This document shows, piece by piece, positions 50,587-60,836 of a stretch of 64,000 nt of DNA. The stretch's first letter is position 1. Every line of letters begins with the position of its first letter. The translations under genes were made by a program, and so were the position numbers. The notes under the pieces are model-generated. The model ran no database searches, was not told where the DNA came from, and saw only the letters and a list, made by a program, of their open reading frames with translations. Origin of the DNA: DASPKT01 sp035626475 (GTDB taxonomy: Bacteria > Pseudomonadota > Alphaproteobacteria > Azospirillales > Azospirillaceae); contig DASPNP010000032.1 in assembly GCA_035626475.1 (NCBI GenBank), positions 120,789-184,788 of the forward strand, read 5' to 3'.

Positions 50587-50997
50587 ATGTCCGCTGCGTC
50601 ACCGTCGAACGAGCTGTTGTCTCTGACCACCGAGATCGTGGCCGCCCACGTTTCGAACAACTCTGTGGGCCTCTCGGACCTGCCGAACCTGATCGAGCAG
50701 GTCTACCGCACCCTGTCGAACGTGGGCCAGGAGCCCGCGCCGGCACCGGAGCGGCCGCAACCGGCGGTACCCATCAAGAAGTCGGTCACGCCGGACTACA
50801 TCGTCTGCCTCGAGGACGGCAAGAAGCTGAAGATGCTGAAGCGGCATCTGAAGACCGCCTACGACATGTCGCCGGAGGAGTACCGGGAGCGCTGGTCGCT
50901 GCCGGCCGACTACCCGATGGTCGCGCCGAACTACGCCAAGCAGCGCTCCAAGCTCGCCAAGCAGATCGGCCTGGGCACCCGCGCCCGCCGTGCCTGA
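50587..50997 (+). CDS. mucR: MucR/Ros family transcriptional regulator
   Basis: A 136-residue nucleoid-associated regulator of the MucR/Ros type, which controls exopolysaccharide, motility and cell-cycle genes in alphaproteobacteria. The N-terminal oligomerisation part includes SLTTEIVAAHVSNNSVGLSD. The DNA-binding part is PDYIVCLEDGKKLKMLKRHL and continues KTAYDMSPEEYRERWSLPADY. Of the zinc ligands seen in Ros, the second cysteine is replaced by aspartate and the second histidine by alanine, so zinc binding is doubtful. ATG 50587 is preferred over 50581 since GGAG lies 8 bases before it. Confidence 0.93.
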   Translation: MSAASPSNELLSLTTEIVAAHVSNNSVGLSDLPNLIEQVYRTLSNVGQEPAPAPERPQPAVPIKKSVTPDYIVCLEDGKKLKMLKRHLKTAYDMSPEEYRERWSLPADYPMVAPNYAKQRSKLAKQIGLGTRARRA

Positions 50998-51287
50998 ACC
51001 GGGTCCTGGATCATGATGGGGGCCGCGCCGCGGCCGGGATGCGACACCGCGTCCCGGGACCGGGATGCGGCCCCTTTCCTGTCCGGGTCTTTGCGACATC
51101 AGGCGGACAGGCATGTTTCAGCGCGGTTGGCGCCGCATTAAACTTGCGTGACGTGCGCAACATCGGCGCAACAGCGTGTTGACCGTGGTCCGGCGGATTG
51201 TGGTATGCCATTGGGCCGAGACCCTAGCCCGACGCCGCACGACGCGCGCGTCCCGGCTCCTCGCCACGTGGGATCGCGAACGAGAGC
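50998..51287. other. Gap between mucR and olsB with possible promoter
   Basis: No gene is seen in these 290 bases. GGGGGCCGC and GCGGCCCC (about 51016-51072) could form a terminator stem for mucR, followed by TTTCC. TTGACC (51179-51184), an 18-19 base spacer and a TATGCC-like -10 (51204-51209) may be the olsB promoter. A MucR-binding A/T-rich stretch was not evident. Confidence 0.4.
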
Positions 51288-52103
51288 ATGGCTGACATCA
51301 CGACCGACGCCCTCTATTCCGGCGATCTCCGGATGGGCAGCCTCGAGGTCCGTCTCGCGGAGACGAACGCCGAGGTCCAGGCCGCGCAGGCGCTCCGCTA
51401 CCGCGTCTTCTACGAGGAGATGCAGGCGAAGCCGTCGGCCGAGATCGCCGCGCTGCGCCGCGACTTCGACCATTACGACCCGCTCTGCGACCATCTGCTG
51501 GTCATCGACCACAATCTCGGCAGCAGCGCCGCCGGCGTGGTCGGCACCTACCGTCTGATCCGCCGCCCGGTGGCGGCCCGCATCGGCAGCTTCTATTCCA
51601 GCGACGAGTACGACATCTCCCGGCTGGAGGAATATCCGGGCGAGATCCTGGAGCTGGGCCGCTCCTGCGTCGACCCGGCCTACCGGTCGCGTCAGGCGAT
51701 GCAGCTGCTGTGGCGCGGCATCGCGGCCTACGTCAACTACCACGACATTCGCCTGCTCTTCGGCTGCGCCAGCCTGCCCGGCACGGACTACCGGGAGCAT
51801 GCGCTGCCGCTCTCCTACCTGTACTGGCACCATCTCGCCCCGCCGGCGCTGCGCCCGGTGGCGCTGCCGCACCGCTATACCGAGATGAAGATGCTGGACG
51901 AGCACGAGATCGACCCGCGCCGCGGGCTGAACGCCGTGCCGGCCCTGATCAAGGGCTATCTCCGGCTGGGCGGCTTCGTCGGCGAGGGCGCGGTGGTCGA
52001 CCACCAGTTCAACACCACCGACGTCTCCATCGTCGTGAAGACGGACATGATCACCGACAAGTACCTCCGCCATTATGAGCGGCGCGGTACGGCGCTGATC
52101 TGA
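51288..52103 (+). CDS. olsB: L-ornithine N-alpha-acyltransferase OlsB
   Basis: A 271-residue GNAT-fold acyltransferase that moves a 3-hydroxyacyl chain from acyl-carrier protein to ornithine, the first step of ornithine-lipid synthesis. It starts with SLEVRLAETNAEVQAAQALR and YRVFYEEMQAKPS, typical of the hemolysin/OlsB family, with the middle EILELGRSCVDPAYRSRQAM and LLFGCASLPGTDYREHALPL. The next gene, 10 bases on, is an OlsA-like acyltransferase that would complete the pathway. Ornithine lipids replace phospholipids under phosphate limitation in many alphaproteobacteria. Confidence 0.88.
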   Translation: MADITTDALYSGDLRMGSLEVRLAETNAEVQAAQALRYRVFYEEMQAKPSAEIAALRRDFDHYDPLCDHLLVIDHNLGSSAAGVVGTYRLIRRPVAARIGSFYSSDEYDISRLEEYPGEILELGRSCVDPAYRSRQAMQLLWRGIAAYVNYHDIRLLFGCASLPGTDYREHALPLSYLYWHHLAPPALRPVALPHRYTEMKMLDEHEIDPRRGLNAVPALIKGYLRLGGFVGEGAVVDHQFNTTDVSIVVKTDMITDKYLRHYERRGTALI

Positions 52104-52113
52104 GCGGGCGGCG

Positions 52114-52950
52114 ATGCGGTTCGGCTCGGCAGCCCCCGGCGCGATCCGCCTCGCCCTCTATCTCGGCTTCACCTTCGCCTGCATCCCGCTGCAGACGCTG
52201 TTCCTGGCGCTGGGATGGCGGCGCGCCTACGTCCGCTTCCCCGTCTGGTACCACCGCCGCTGCCTGCGGCTGCTGGGGATCGAGGTGACGGTGACGGGCG
52301 CCCCGGTCGCTGACCGGCCGGTGCTGTTCATCTCCAACCACTCCTCCTATCTCGACATCCCCGTCCTCTCCTCGGTGCTTCCCCTCTCCTTCGTCGCCAA
52401 GGCGGAGGTGGCGGGCTGGCCGCTGTTCGGGCTGCTGGCGAAGCTGCAGCGCACGGTCTTCGTCGACCGCAACAGCCGCGCCGACGCCGGCCGGCAGGCG
52501 GACGGCATGGCGGCGCGGCTGCAGGGCGGCGACAACCTCGTGCTGTTCCCCGAGGGCACCAGCAGCGACGGCAACCGCACGCTGCCCTTCAAGTCGGCCC
52601 TGTTCAGCGCCGCCGCCATCCGGGTGGGCGAGGGGGCGGTGACGGTGCAGCCCGTGTCGGTCACCTGCACGCATCTGGACGGCATCCCCGTGGGCCACAG
52701 CTTGCGTGCGCTCTACGCCTGGTACGGCGACATGGAGCTGCCGCCGCATCTCTGGCAGATGGTGAAGGCTGGGCGCCTGCGGGTAGCGGTTGAGTTCCAC
52801 GAGCCCGTCGACCTGGACCGGTTCGGCTCGCGCAAGGCCTTGGCCGACCATTGCTGGCGCACCGTGGCCGGCGGCGTCTCGCGGGCGGTGTCGGGGCGCG
52901 CCGTCGCCAGCAACGATGCCGGCCGGGGCACGGCCGCCCGGGCCTCCTGA
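52114..52950 (+). CDS. olsA: Lyso-ornithine lipid O-acyltransferase OlsA (PlsC family)
   Basis: A 278-residue membrane-associated acyltransferase of the 1-acylglycerol-3-phosphate family. The catalytic NHSSYLD (H-x4-D) is in LFISNHSSYLDIPVLSSVL, and the substrate motif FPEGTSSDGNRTLPFKSALF is complete. An N-terminal hydrophobic helix (IRLALYLGFTFACIPLQTLF) anchors it. Pairing with OlsB, 10 bases upstream, argues that it acylates lyso-ornithine lipid, although activity towards lysophosphatidate, as in PlsC, cannot be excluded. Confidence 0.86.
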   Translation: MRFGSAAPGAIRLALYLGFTFACIPLQTLFLALGWRRAYVRFPVWYHRRCLRLLGIEVTVTGAPVADRPVLFISNHSSYLDIPVLSSVLPLSFVAKAEVAGWPLFGLLAKLQRTVFVDRNSRADAGRQADGMAARLQGGDNLVLFPEGTSSDGNRTLPFKSALFSAAAIRVGEGAVTVQPVSVTCTHLDGIPVGHSLRALYAWYGDMELPPHLWQMVKAGRLRVAVEFHEPVDLDRFGSRKALADHCWRTVAGGVSRAVSGRAVASNDAGRGTAARAS

Positions 52951-53080
52951 CGACTGTCTCGCAGGCGCCGCGCAACCTTGCCGCCATAGGCGTTGTTGAC
53001 TGCTTGCCGGGGGCGCTTATGTTTGCGGCTTGCTCCGCGACGGAGAGCGCTCAAGGGTAGGGCGGCATCGGGCCGCCGGG

Positions 53081-54447
<1,367 letters not shown>

Positions 54448-54448
<1 letters not shown>

Positions 54449-55452
54449 TGCCCGACAGCCGACAACCCGCCAACGAGACCCGGTTCGAGCTGCAGTTCGA
54501 CGACAACCGTCTGCTGCCCCTGCTGTTCGGCGAGCATGAGCAGCACCTGAGCCGGATCGAGCGGCAGCTCGGCGTCACGCTGGTCTCGCGCGGCAATCTG
54601 CTGACCATCTCCGGGCCCGAGGACGCCGCCGGCGCCGCACGCTCCTCGCTGGACGCGCTGTGGGAGCGGCTGAAGAACAACATGACGGTGGGCATCGCCG
54701 AGGTGGACGCCGCCATGCGCATCGCCACTGGCGTCGAGCCCGACGACCGCGACCGCGCCCTCGCCTCCATCGCCCGGCCCGAAGCCATGCTGAAGACCCG
54801 CCGCAAGGCCATCATGCCGCGCTCGCCGACCCAGGCGCGCTACCTGCAGGCCCTGGCCGAGAACGAGCTGGTCTTCGGCCTGGGTCCCGCCGGCACCGGG
54901 AAGACCTACCTCGCCATGGCCCAGGCCGTGTCGCTGCTGATCACCGGCAAGGTCGACCGCATCGTGCTGTCCCGCCCGGCCGTGGAGGCCGGCGAGAAGC
55001 TGGGCTTCCTGCCCGGCGACATGAAGGAGAAGGTCGACCCGTATCTCCGCCCGCTCTACGACGCGCTCTACGACATGCTGCCGGCCGAGCAGGTGGCGAA
55101 GCGGCTGGAGAGCGGCGAGATCGAGGTGGCGCCGCTGGCCTTCATGCGCGGCCGCACGCTCGCCAACGCCTTCGTGGTGCTGGACGAGGCGCAGAACACC
55201 ACGCCCATGCAGATGAAGATGTTCCTCACCCGCCTGGGCGAGGGCAGCCGCATGGCCGTGACTGGCGACATCAGCCAGATCGACCTGCCCTCGGGCATCC
55301 GGTCGGGGCTGCGCGACGCCATCGACATCCTGCAGGGGGTCGAGGGCGTGGCCTTCGTCCGCTTCACCGACGTCGACGTGGTGCGCCACCCGCTGGTCGC
55401 CCGCATCGTCCGCGCCTACGACAAGGCGACGCCGAAGGTCTCCACCCCATGA
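54448..55452 (+). CDS. PhoH-like ATPase
   Basis: A 334-residue P-loop ATPase of the PhoH/YbeZ family. A KH-like N-terminal RNA-binding part (RIERQLGVTLVSRGNLLTIS) precedes the ATPase domain with Walker A FGLGPAGTGKTYLAMAQA and Walker B-type FVVLDEAQNTTPMQMKMFL. YbeZ works with YbeY in rRNA processing, and here the ybeY gene follows directly, nine bases past the stop. It overlaps the miaB stop by 1 base. Confidence 0.94.
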
Positions 55453-55461
55453 GTGCCAATC

Positions 55462-56052
55462 ATGAGTGACGGCCGACAAGCGCTCGCCTCGGACGTGGAG
55501 ATCCTGGTCTCCATCGAGGAGGGCGCGTGGGAGGACCGGCTCGACGATGCCGAGGCGCTGGTGCTGCGCGCGGCCGAGGCGGCGCTGGCCCGGGCCGAGG
55601 GCGTGCCCCGCGGGGCGGCGGAGCTGTCGGTCGTGCTGGCCGACGACGAGACGGTGCGCGGCCTGAACCACCAGTACCGGGGCAAGGACAAGCCGACCAA
55701 CGTGCTGTCCTTCCCGCTCCACGAAGAAGAGGATGGCGTTACGGAAAGTCTGGCGCCCGGCGGCCCCCTTCCCATATTGTTGGGTGACGTGATCCTGGCC
55801 TATGGGGTCGTCGATCGTGAATCGTCCGAACAGGGTAAGCCCTTCGCCGATCACCTGACGCACCTCGTCATTCATGGCGTTCTGCACTTGCTTGGCTACG
55901 ACCATATCGAGGATGCGGACGCCGACCGCATGGAAAGGCTGGAGACGGAGATTCTCTCCGGCCTCGGCATTCCCGACCCCTATGCCGGCGGCGGTTCCGC
56001 CCCGGACGACGACCCGGCCGCGGCCGGGTCGACCCACCCACCACCAGCGTGA
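55462..56052 (+). CDS. ybeY: Endoribonuclease YbeY
   Basis: A 196-residue zinc-dependent RNase that matures the 3' end of 16S rRNA. The zinc motif is HLVIHGVLHLLGYDH, and NHQYRGKDKPTNVLSFPL is the conserved early block. The C-terminal tail (about 170-196) is Gly/Ala/Pro-rich. ATG 55462 is preferred over the in-frame GTG 55453. The next gene starts two bases after the stop. Confidence 0.95.
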   Translation: MSDGRQALASDVEILVSIEEGAWEDRLDDAEALVLRAAEAALARAEGVPRGAAELSVVLADDETVRGLNHQYRGKDKPTNVLSFPLHEEEDGVTESLAPGGPLPILLGDVILAYGVVDRESSEQGKPFADHLTHLVIHGVLHLLGYDHIEDADADRMERLETEILSGLGIPDPYAGGGSAPDDDPAAAGSTHPPPA

Positions 56053-56054
56053 CG

Positions 56055-56975
56055 ATGGCAGACACAAGCGACAGTCGAACGCCCCGCGAGGACGGGGCCG
56101 AAGATAACTCCCTAAGCCAGCAGTTCCGAGGGTGGCTTCGGACCATGCTGGGCGGGCGCGCGGACAGCACCCTGCGCCACGCGATCGAGGAGCTGATCGA
56201 GGAAGGCCCGACGGCCGAGGACTCGATCGCCGCCGACGAGCGCGTCCTGCTCTCCAACATCCTGAAGCTGCGGGACCGGACGGTCTCCGACGTGATGGTG
56301 CCGCGCGCCGACATCGTCGCGGTCGAGGTCGGCGTCTCGCTGACCGACCTGGTCCGCCGCTTCTCCGAGGAGGCGCACTCGCGCCTGCCGGTCTACCGGG
56401 AGGAGCTGGACGACGTGGCGGGCATGGTCCACATCAAGGACGTGCTGGCCTGCGTCGCCGACCAGAAGCCGTTCCAGATGCAGTCCATCCTGCGCGAGGT
56501 GCTGTTCGTGGCGCCCTCGATGCCGGTGCTGGCGCTGCTGCTGCAGATGCGCCAGCAGCGCAACCACATGGCGCTGGTGGTGGACGAGTTCGGCGGCATC
56601 GACGGGCTGGTCACCATCGAGGATCTGGTCGAGGAGATCGTCGGCGAGATCGAGGACGAGCATGACGAGGCCGCCAAGCCCCGGCTGGTGCCGCGCCCCG
56701 ACGGCTCGCTGATCGCCGACGCCAGGCTGCCGCTGGAGGATTTCCAGGCGCAGTTCGGCCCGGTCTTCGACGAGGAGGATCTGGAGGACGTGGACACGCT
56801 GGGCGGGCTGGTCTTCTCGCTGGCCGGCCGGGTGCCGTCGCGCGGCGAGCTGCTGAAGCACCCGTCGGGTCTGGAGTTCGAGGTGGTCGACGCCGACCCC
56901 CGCCGCATCAAGCGCCTGCGCGTCCGCAACCTCCCCGACCGCGACGCCAAGCCGCCGACGGCGGCGGTGGGGTGA
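56055..56975 (+). CDS. CorC/HlyC-type hemolysin-related protein with CBS pair
   Basis: A 306-residue cytosolic protein of the CorC family. Two CBS domains (VSDVMVPRADIVAVEVGVSL and the region near MALVVDEFGGIDGLVTIEDL) are followed by a transporter-associated CorC_HlyC domain (EIVGEIEDEHDEAAKPRLVP onward, then FEVVDADPRRIKRLRV). These proteins are linked to magnesium and cobalt efflux. The ATG 56055 is 2 bases past the ybeY stop. A strong CCCTCTCC hairpin follows the gene. Confidence 0.92.
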   Translation: MADTSDSRTPREDGAEDNSLSQQFRGWLRTMLGGRADSTLRHAIEELIEEGPTAEDSIAADERVLLSNILKLRDRTVSDVMVPRADIVAVEVGVSLTDLVRRFSEEAHSRLPVYREELDDVAGMVHIKDVLACVADQKPFQMQSILREVLFVAPSMPVLALLLQMRQQRNHMALVVDEFGGIDGLVTIEDLVEEIVGEIEDEHDEAAKPRLVPRPDGSLIADARLPLEDFQAQFGPVFDEEDLEDVDTLGGLVFSLAGRVPSRGELLKHPSGLEFEVVDADPRRIKRLRVRNLPDRDAKPPTAAVG

Positions 56976-56984
56976 GGCACTTAT

Positions 56985-57011
56985 ATCCCTCTCCCCCTGA
57001 GGGAGAGGGAT
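56985..57011 (+). terminator. Hairpin after the CorC-type gene
   Basis: ATCCCTCTCCC (56985-56995) pairs perfectly with GGGAGAGGGAT (57001-57011) round a 5-base loop, 9 bases after the stop. It has no T-run and belongs to the CCCTCTCCC palindrome family seen also at 4.0 kb. Confidence 0.55.
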
Positions 57012-57047
57012 TGGCCCGCCGCCAAGCGGTGGGCGTGCCTGTCGCAG

Positions 57048-57200
57048 GAGAGGCTGGGTCGTGGTGCGTCCTTCGACAAGCTCAGGATAAGGGAGGGGGT
57101 ACGCCAGGCACGCCCGGTTTCTGTCCTGCTGACTCGACCTGGAGCAGCGAAAAGGTCCTCATCCTGAGCCTGTCGAAGGACGCACAACCTCGACGCTGCC
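57048..57200. repeat. Dispersed ~150-bp palindromic element, copy E
   Basis: It has GAGAGGCTGG at the left end, TCCTTCGACAAGCTCAGGAT in the left arm, a core AGGCACGCCCGGTTTCTG, and TCCTGAGCCTGTCGAAGGA in the right arm, then CGCTGCC. A further right half follows directly. Confidence 0.88.
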
Positions 57201-57205
57201 GACAC

Positions 57206-57262
57206 CCGGGAGCAGCAACAACCCCCTCATGCTGAGCTTGTCGAAGCACGCGGAACGCCCAC
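57206..57262. repeat. Half copy of the palindromic element (E')
   Basis: CCCGGGAGCAGCA leads into CCCCTCATGCTGAGCTTGTC and GAAGCACGC: the right half of the element only, immediately after copy E. This looks like a truncated tandem copy. Confidence 0.75.
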
Positions 57263-57302
57263 ACTGCTCCAATCACCATCGCCCCCCATTCCGAGCCCGC
57301 CA

Positions 57303-58886
57303 TTGACCGCCACCACCCTCTCCCCCGCCGCCACGGCCCCGCTGGCAACCCTCGCCGCGCGGGCCGGCGCTCTCTCCGGCTGGCGCCGCTACCTGGCGGC
57401 CGGCTTGGCGGGCGGGCTCGCGACCTTCGCCCTGCCGCCGGCCTACGCCTTTCCCCTGCTGTGGCTGGCCTTTCCCTGGCTGCTTTGGCAGCTGCGCGGC
57501 GCGGCGACGGGCAGGCAGGCCTTCCTCCTCGGCTGGGCCTTCGGCTTCGGCCATTTCGTCCTGGGTCTCTACTGGATCAGCTGGGCGCTGACGGTCGATC
57601 TGGTCCGGTTCGGCTGGCTGCTGCCCTTCGCCACGGCGGGGCTGCCGGCATTGCTTGGTGTCTTCACCGGCGGGGCGACGCTGGGCTGGTGGGCGCTGGC
57701 GCGGCGCCGGGCGCTGGCGGGCGTCGCGGGCCCGCTCGCCCTGGCCGTGCTGTGGACCCTGGCTGAGTATGCCCGCGGCCATCTCTTCACCGGCTTTCCC
57801 TGGAATCTCACCGGCTATGCCTGGGTCGGCTGGGCGCCGGTGCTGCAGGCTGCCTCGGTCGTCGGCGTCTACGGCCTGTCGCTGCTGACGGTCGCGGCGG
57901 CGGCGCTGCCGGCCCTGCTCGCGGACAAGGGCGCGCGGCATCCCTGGCGCCCGGTGCTGGCCGGCATCGTCGGGCTGGGGCTGGTGGCCGGGGCCGGTGC
58001 CGTCCGGCTCGCCGGGTCCGAGACGGCCTTCGTCCCGGGCGTCAAGCTGCGGCTGGTGCAGGCGGCGATCCCGCAGACGATGAAATGGGATCCGGAACTG
58101 CTGCTGGGCCATGTGCGCGAGCACATGCGCATGAGCGCCGCCGGGGCCGACGGGGTGACGCATGTGATCTGGCCGGAGACGGCCATGCCCTTCCCGCTCG
58201 GCGACGAGCAGACGCGCCGCGCCCTGGCCCAGGTGGTGCCCCCCGAAGGGCTGCTGATCACCGGCACGCAGCGCTCCGCCCACGGGCCGGACGGCCGCCG
58301 CGCCTATTTCAACTCGCTGGAGGCGCTGTCCTCCGACGCCGCCCTGGTGGCGCAGTTCGACAAGTTCCACCTGGTGCCCTTCGGCGAATACATGCCGCTG
58401 CGCCGCTTCCTGCCCGCCGGCATGGGCGCGGTGGCGGCGTCGTCCTCCGACTTCACGGCCGGGCCGGGGCCGCGCACTCTGGAACTGCCGGGCCTGCCGC
58501 CGGTCAGCCCGCTGATCTGCTACGAGGTCATCTTCCCCGCCGCCGTCACCGACGGGGCGGCGCGGCCCGCCTGGCTGCTGAATCTGACCAACGACGCCTG
58601 GTACGGCGAGACGGCCGGGCCGCACCAGCATTTCGCCATCGCCGCCATGCGCGCGGTCGAGGAGGGTCTGCCCATGGTGCGCTCGGCCAATACCGGCATC
58701 TCCGGCGTGGTCGACCCCTACGGCCGGGTGCTGGGCAAGCTCGATCTCGGCGCGCGGGGCGTGCTGGACCAGCCGCTTCCCGAAGCGTTGCCCCCGACGC
58801 CCTACAGCCGCTGGGGCGACCTCTTGCCCGCGCTAATACTATTGTGCATGGCCGTGGTCGTTGGTTTCCTCGCCCGCCGGATGTAG
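57303..58886 (+). CDS. lnt: Apolipoprotein N-acyltransferase
   Basis: A 527-residue inner-membrane enzyme that adds the third acyl chain to bacterial lipoproteins. About seven N-terminal membrane helices precede a nitrilase-fold domain with the Glu-Lys-Cys triad: Glu in HVIWPETAMPFPLG, Lys in QFDKFHLVPFGEYMPLRRF, and Cys in PLICYEVIFPAAV. A final helix (LPALILLCMAVVVGFLARR) ends it. The start is TTG 57303. It provides processing for the lipoproteins LptE, DUF4398 and OmpA-like encoded in this window. Confidence 0.95.
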   Translation: MTATTLSPAATAPLATLAARAGALSGWRRYLAAGLAGGLATFALPPAYAFPLLWLAFPWLLWQLRGAATGRQAFLLGWAFGFGHFVLGLYWISWALTVDLVRFGWLLPFATAGLPALLGVFTGGATLGWWALARRRALAGVAGPLALAVLWTLAEYARGHLFTGFPWNLTGYAWVGWAPVLQAASVVGVYGLSLLTVAAAALPALLADKGARHPWRPVLAGIVGLGLVAGAGAVRLAGSETAFVPGVKLRLVQAAIPQTMKWDPELLLGHVREHMRMSAAGADGVTHVIWPETAMPFPLGDEQTRRALAQVVPPEGLLITGTQRSAHGPDGRRAYFNSLEALSSDAALVAQFDKFHLVPFGEYMPLRRFLPAGMGAVAASSSDFTAGPGPRTLELPGLPPVSPLICYEVIFPAAVTDGAARPAWLLNLTNDAWYGETAGPHQHFAIAAMRAVEEGLPMVRSANTGISGVVDPYGRVLGKLDLGARGVLDQPLPEALPPTPYSRWGDLLPALILLCMAVVVGFLARRM

Positions 58887-58968
58887 AAGGAATGAGGAGG
58901 GCGCATTGACGCGGCACGCCGCGCGCGCCTACGATTGTCCGGACAAATCACCCGTGAGGTCGATTGCG

Positions 58969-59427
58969 ATGCAGACCACCACCCGAGGCCGTCGCGGCGG
59001 CGGCCGCCCCAAGACGGGCAAGCCGAACCCGATCGACGTGCATGTGGGCTCCCGCGTCCGGCTGCGCCGCACGCTGCTCGGCATGAGCCAGGAGAAGCTG
59101 GGCGAGGCGATCGGTCTGACCTTCCAGCAGGTCCAGAAGTACGAGCGCGGCGCCAACCGCATCGGCGCCTCGCGCCTGTTCGACCTCAGCCGCGTCCTGG
59201 ACGTGCCGGTGTCCTTCTTCTTCGACGACATGCCGGACGAGGCGGACGCCGCCCCGGCGGAGGCGCTGGAGGCGGCCGACGTCGCCGAGGCCGTGGCCCC
59301 GGACACCGACCCGCTCGCCAAGCGCGAGACGCTGGAGCTGGTGCGCGCCTACTACAAGATCAGCGACCCGGGCGTGCGCAAGCGCCTGTTCGAGCTGACC
59401 AAGTCGGTGGCGAACGCCGCCGCCTGA
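58969..59427 (+). CDS. XRE family transcriptional regulator
   Basis: A 152-residue regulator. The helix-turn-helix (about residues 23-80) reads PIDVHVGSRVRLRRTLLGMS and QEKLGEAIGLTFQQVQKYER, with GANRIGASRLFDLSRVLDVP after it. The C-terminal part holds an acidic linker and the conserved LELVRAYYKISDPGVRKRLF. This protein is widespread in alphaproteobacteria, often between lnt and metK. The ATG 58969 is chosen since upstream codons lack conservation. The target genes are not known; metK downstream is a candidate. Confidence 0.9.
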   Translation: MQTTTRGRRGGGRPKTGKPNPIDVHVGSRVRLRRTLLGMSQEKLGEAIGLTFQQVQKYERGANRIGASRLFDLSRVLDVPVSFFFDDMPDEADAAPAEALEAADVAEAVAPDTDPLAKRETLELVRAYYKISDPGVRKRLFELTKSVANAAA

Positions 59428-59607
59428 GGCGGCGGCCGGTCGGACTGGGACAAGGGTGGGCCCGCCTCCGACGAAGGCGCTAGACCCTTGACGGGCATCC
59501 TCAACCCTGAGAGAACACGCCGCCTGGATCAGCCAAGGTCCGGGCGGCGTGCCGTTTCAGCACCTGTTGACCGCACCCGTGTGAACCCCTGAGAGCCGAG
59601 GCAGTCC
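59428..59607 (+). promoter_or_regulatory. metK leader region
   Basis: The 180 bases contain no gene. A perfect 9-bp stem, CACGCCGCC (59516-59524) with GGCGGCGTG (59543-59551), lies in the middle. TTGACG at 59488 might be a -35, without a good -10. None of the SAM riboswitch consensuses was recognised. Confidence 0.4.
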
Positions 59608-60768
59608 GTGGCCAAGAGCAACTACGTCTTCACCAGCGAGTCCGTTTCCGAGGGCCACCCCGACAAGGTCTGCGACCGGATCTCCGATGCCGTCGTCGAT
59701 CTCTTCCTGGCGCAGGACCCCTATGCCCGCGTCGCGTGCGAGACGCTGACGACCACCAACCGCATCGTCCTGGCCGGCGAGGTCCGCGGGCCCGAGAGCC
59801 TGCTCCGCGAGGTCGAGGGCGTCGCCCGCGCCGCGGTGAAGGACATCGGCTACGAGCAGGACGGCTTCCACTGGAAGAACGCCGAGTTCTCCTGCCACCT
59901 GCACCAGCAGTCCGCCGACATCGCCGTCGGCGTCGACGCGGCCGGCAACAAGGACGAGGGCGCCGGCGACCAGGGCATCATGTTCGGCTACGCCTGCACC
60001 GAGACCCCGGCGCTGATGCCCGCGCCGATCTACTACTCCCACCAGATCCTGAAGAGCCTGGCCGAGGCCCGCCATGGCGGCGAGAGCCGCCTGGGCCCCG
60101 ACGCCAAGAGCCAGGTCAGCCTGCAGTACGAGGGCGGCAAGCCGGTGCGCGCCACCTCGGTGGTCGTCTCGACGCAGCATGCCGACGGCCTCGACGCCGA
60201 GCAGGTCCGCGAGATCGTCCGCCCGCACGTGCTGAAGTTCCTGCCCGAGGGCTGGATGTGCCCGGAGGACCAGTTCTACGTGAACCCGACCGGCCGCTTC
60301 GTCATCGGCGGTCCGGACGGCGATGCCGGCCTCACCGGCCGCAAGATCATCGTCGACACCTACGGCGGTGCCGCCCCGCACGGCGGCGGCGCCTTCTCCG
60401 GCAAGGACCCGACCAAGGTCGACCGCTCGGCCGCCTACGCCGCGCGCTACCTGGCGAAGAACGTCGTCGCCGCCGGCCTGGCCGACAAGTGCACGATCCA
60501 GCTGTCCTACGCCATCGGCGTGTCGCACCCGCTGTCGGTCTACATCGACACCGCCGGCACCGGCCGCGTCGATGAGGACAAGCTGTCGGACGTGCTGCGC
60601 CAGCTGATGAACCTCAGCCCGCGCGGCATCCGCGAGCATCTGAAGCTGAACCGCCCGATCTACGCCCGCACCGCGGCCTACGGCCATTTCGGCCGCGAGC
60701 CCGACGCCGACGGCGGCTTCTCCTGGGAGAAGCTGGACCTGGTGGACGATCTGCGCCGCGCGTTCTGA
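59608..60768 (+). CDS. metK: S-adenosylmethionine synthase
   Basis: A 386-residue enzyme forming S-adenosylmethionine from methionine and ATP. The motifs are intact: FTSESVSEGHPDKVCDRISD at the N-terminus, GAGDQGIMFGYACTETPALM in the middle, and GGGAFSGKDPTKVDRSAAYA near the C-terminal third. The start is GTG 59608. Its product is the ligand of the SAM-II riboswitch at 33.0 kb. A strong hairpin terminator follows the stop. Confidence 0.97.
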   Translation: MAKSNYVFTSESVSEGHPDKVCDRISDAVVDLFLAQDPYARVACETLTTTNRIVLAGEVRGPESLLREVEGVARAAVKDIGYEQDGFHWKNAEFSCHLHQQSADIAVGVDAAGNKDEGAGDQGIMFGYACTETPALMPAPIYYSHQILKSLAEARHGGESRLGPDAKSQVSLQYEGGKPVRATSVVVSTQHADGLDAEQVREIVRPHVLKFLPEGWMCPEDQFYVNPTGRFVIGGPDGDAGLTGRKIIVDTYGGAAPHGGGAFSGKDPTKVDRSAAYAARYLAKNVVAAGLADKCTIQLSYAIGVSHPLSVYIDTAGTGRVDEDKLSDVLRQLMNLSPRGIREHLKLNRPIYARTAAYGHFGREPDADGGFSWEKLDLVDDLRRAF

Positions 60769-60782
60769 TCGACTGACCCGAG

Positions 60783-60815
60783 AGGGCCCGGTCTCCTGTC
60801 CGGAGGCCGGGCCCT
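60783..60815 (+). terminator. Terminator after metK
   Basis: AGGGCCCGG (60783-60791) pairs with CCGGGCCCT (60807-60815); inner CTCC/GGAG extends the stem. A short TTTCCATTT tail follows. The stem is very stable, the U-tract modest. Confidence 0.7.
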
Positions 60816-60836
60816 TTCCATTTCCGGAACCGGACC

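Larger units (their letters stand above)
56976..57302. other. 327-bp gap between corC-type gene and lnt
   Basis: It holds the 11-bp hairpin at 56985-57011, element copy E (57048-57200), and half-copy E' (57206-57262). No gene is seen, and no clear lnt promoter. Confidence 0.7.

Noticed and set aside
59428..59607. A SAM or SAM/SAH riboswitch before metK
   Set aside because: No conserved core of SAM-I, SAM-II or SAM/SAH types could be matched; only one plain hairpin is present.
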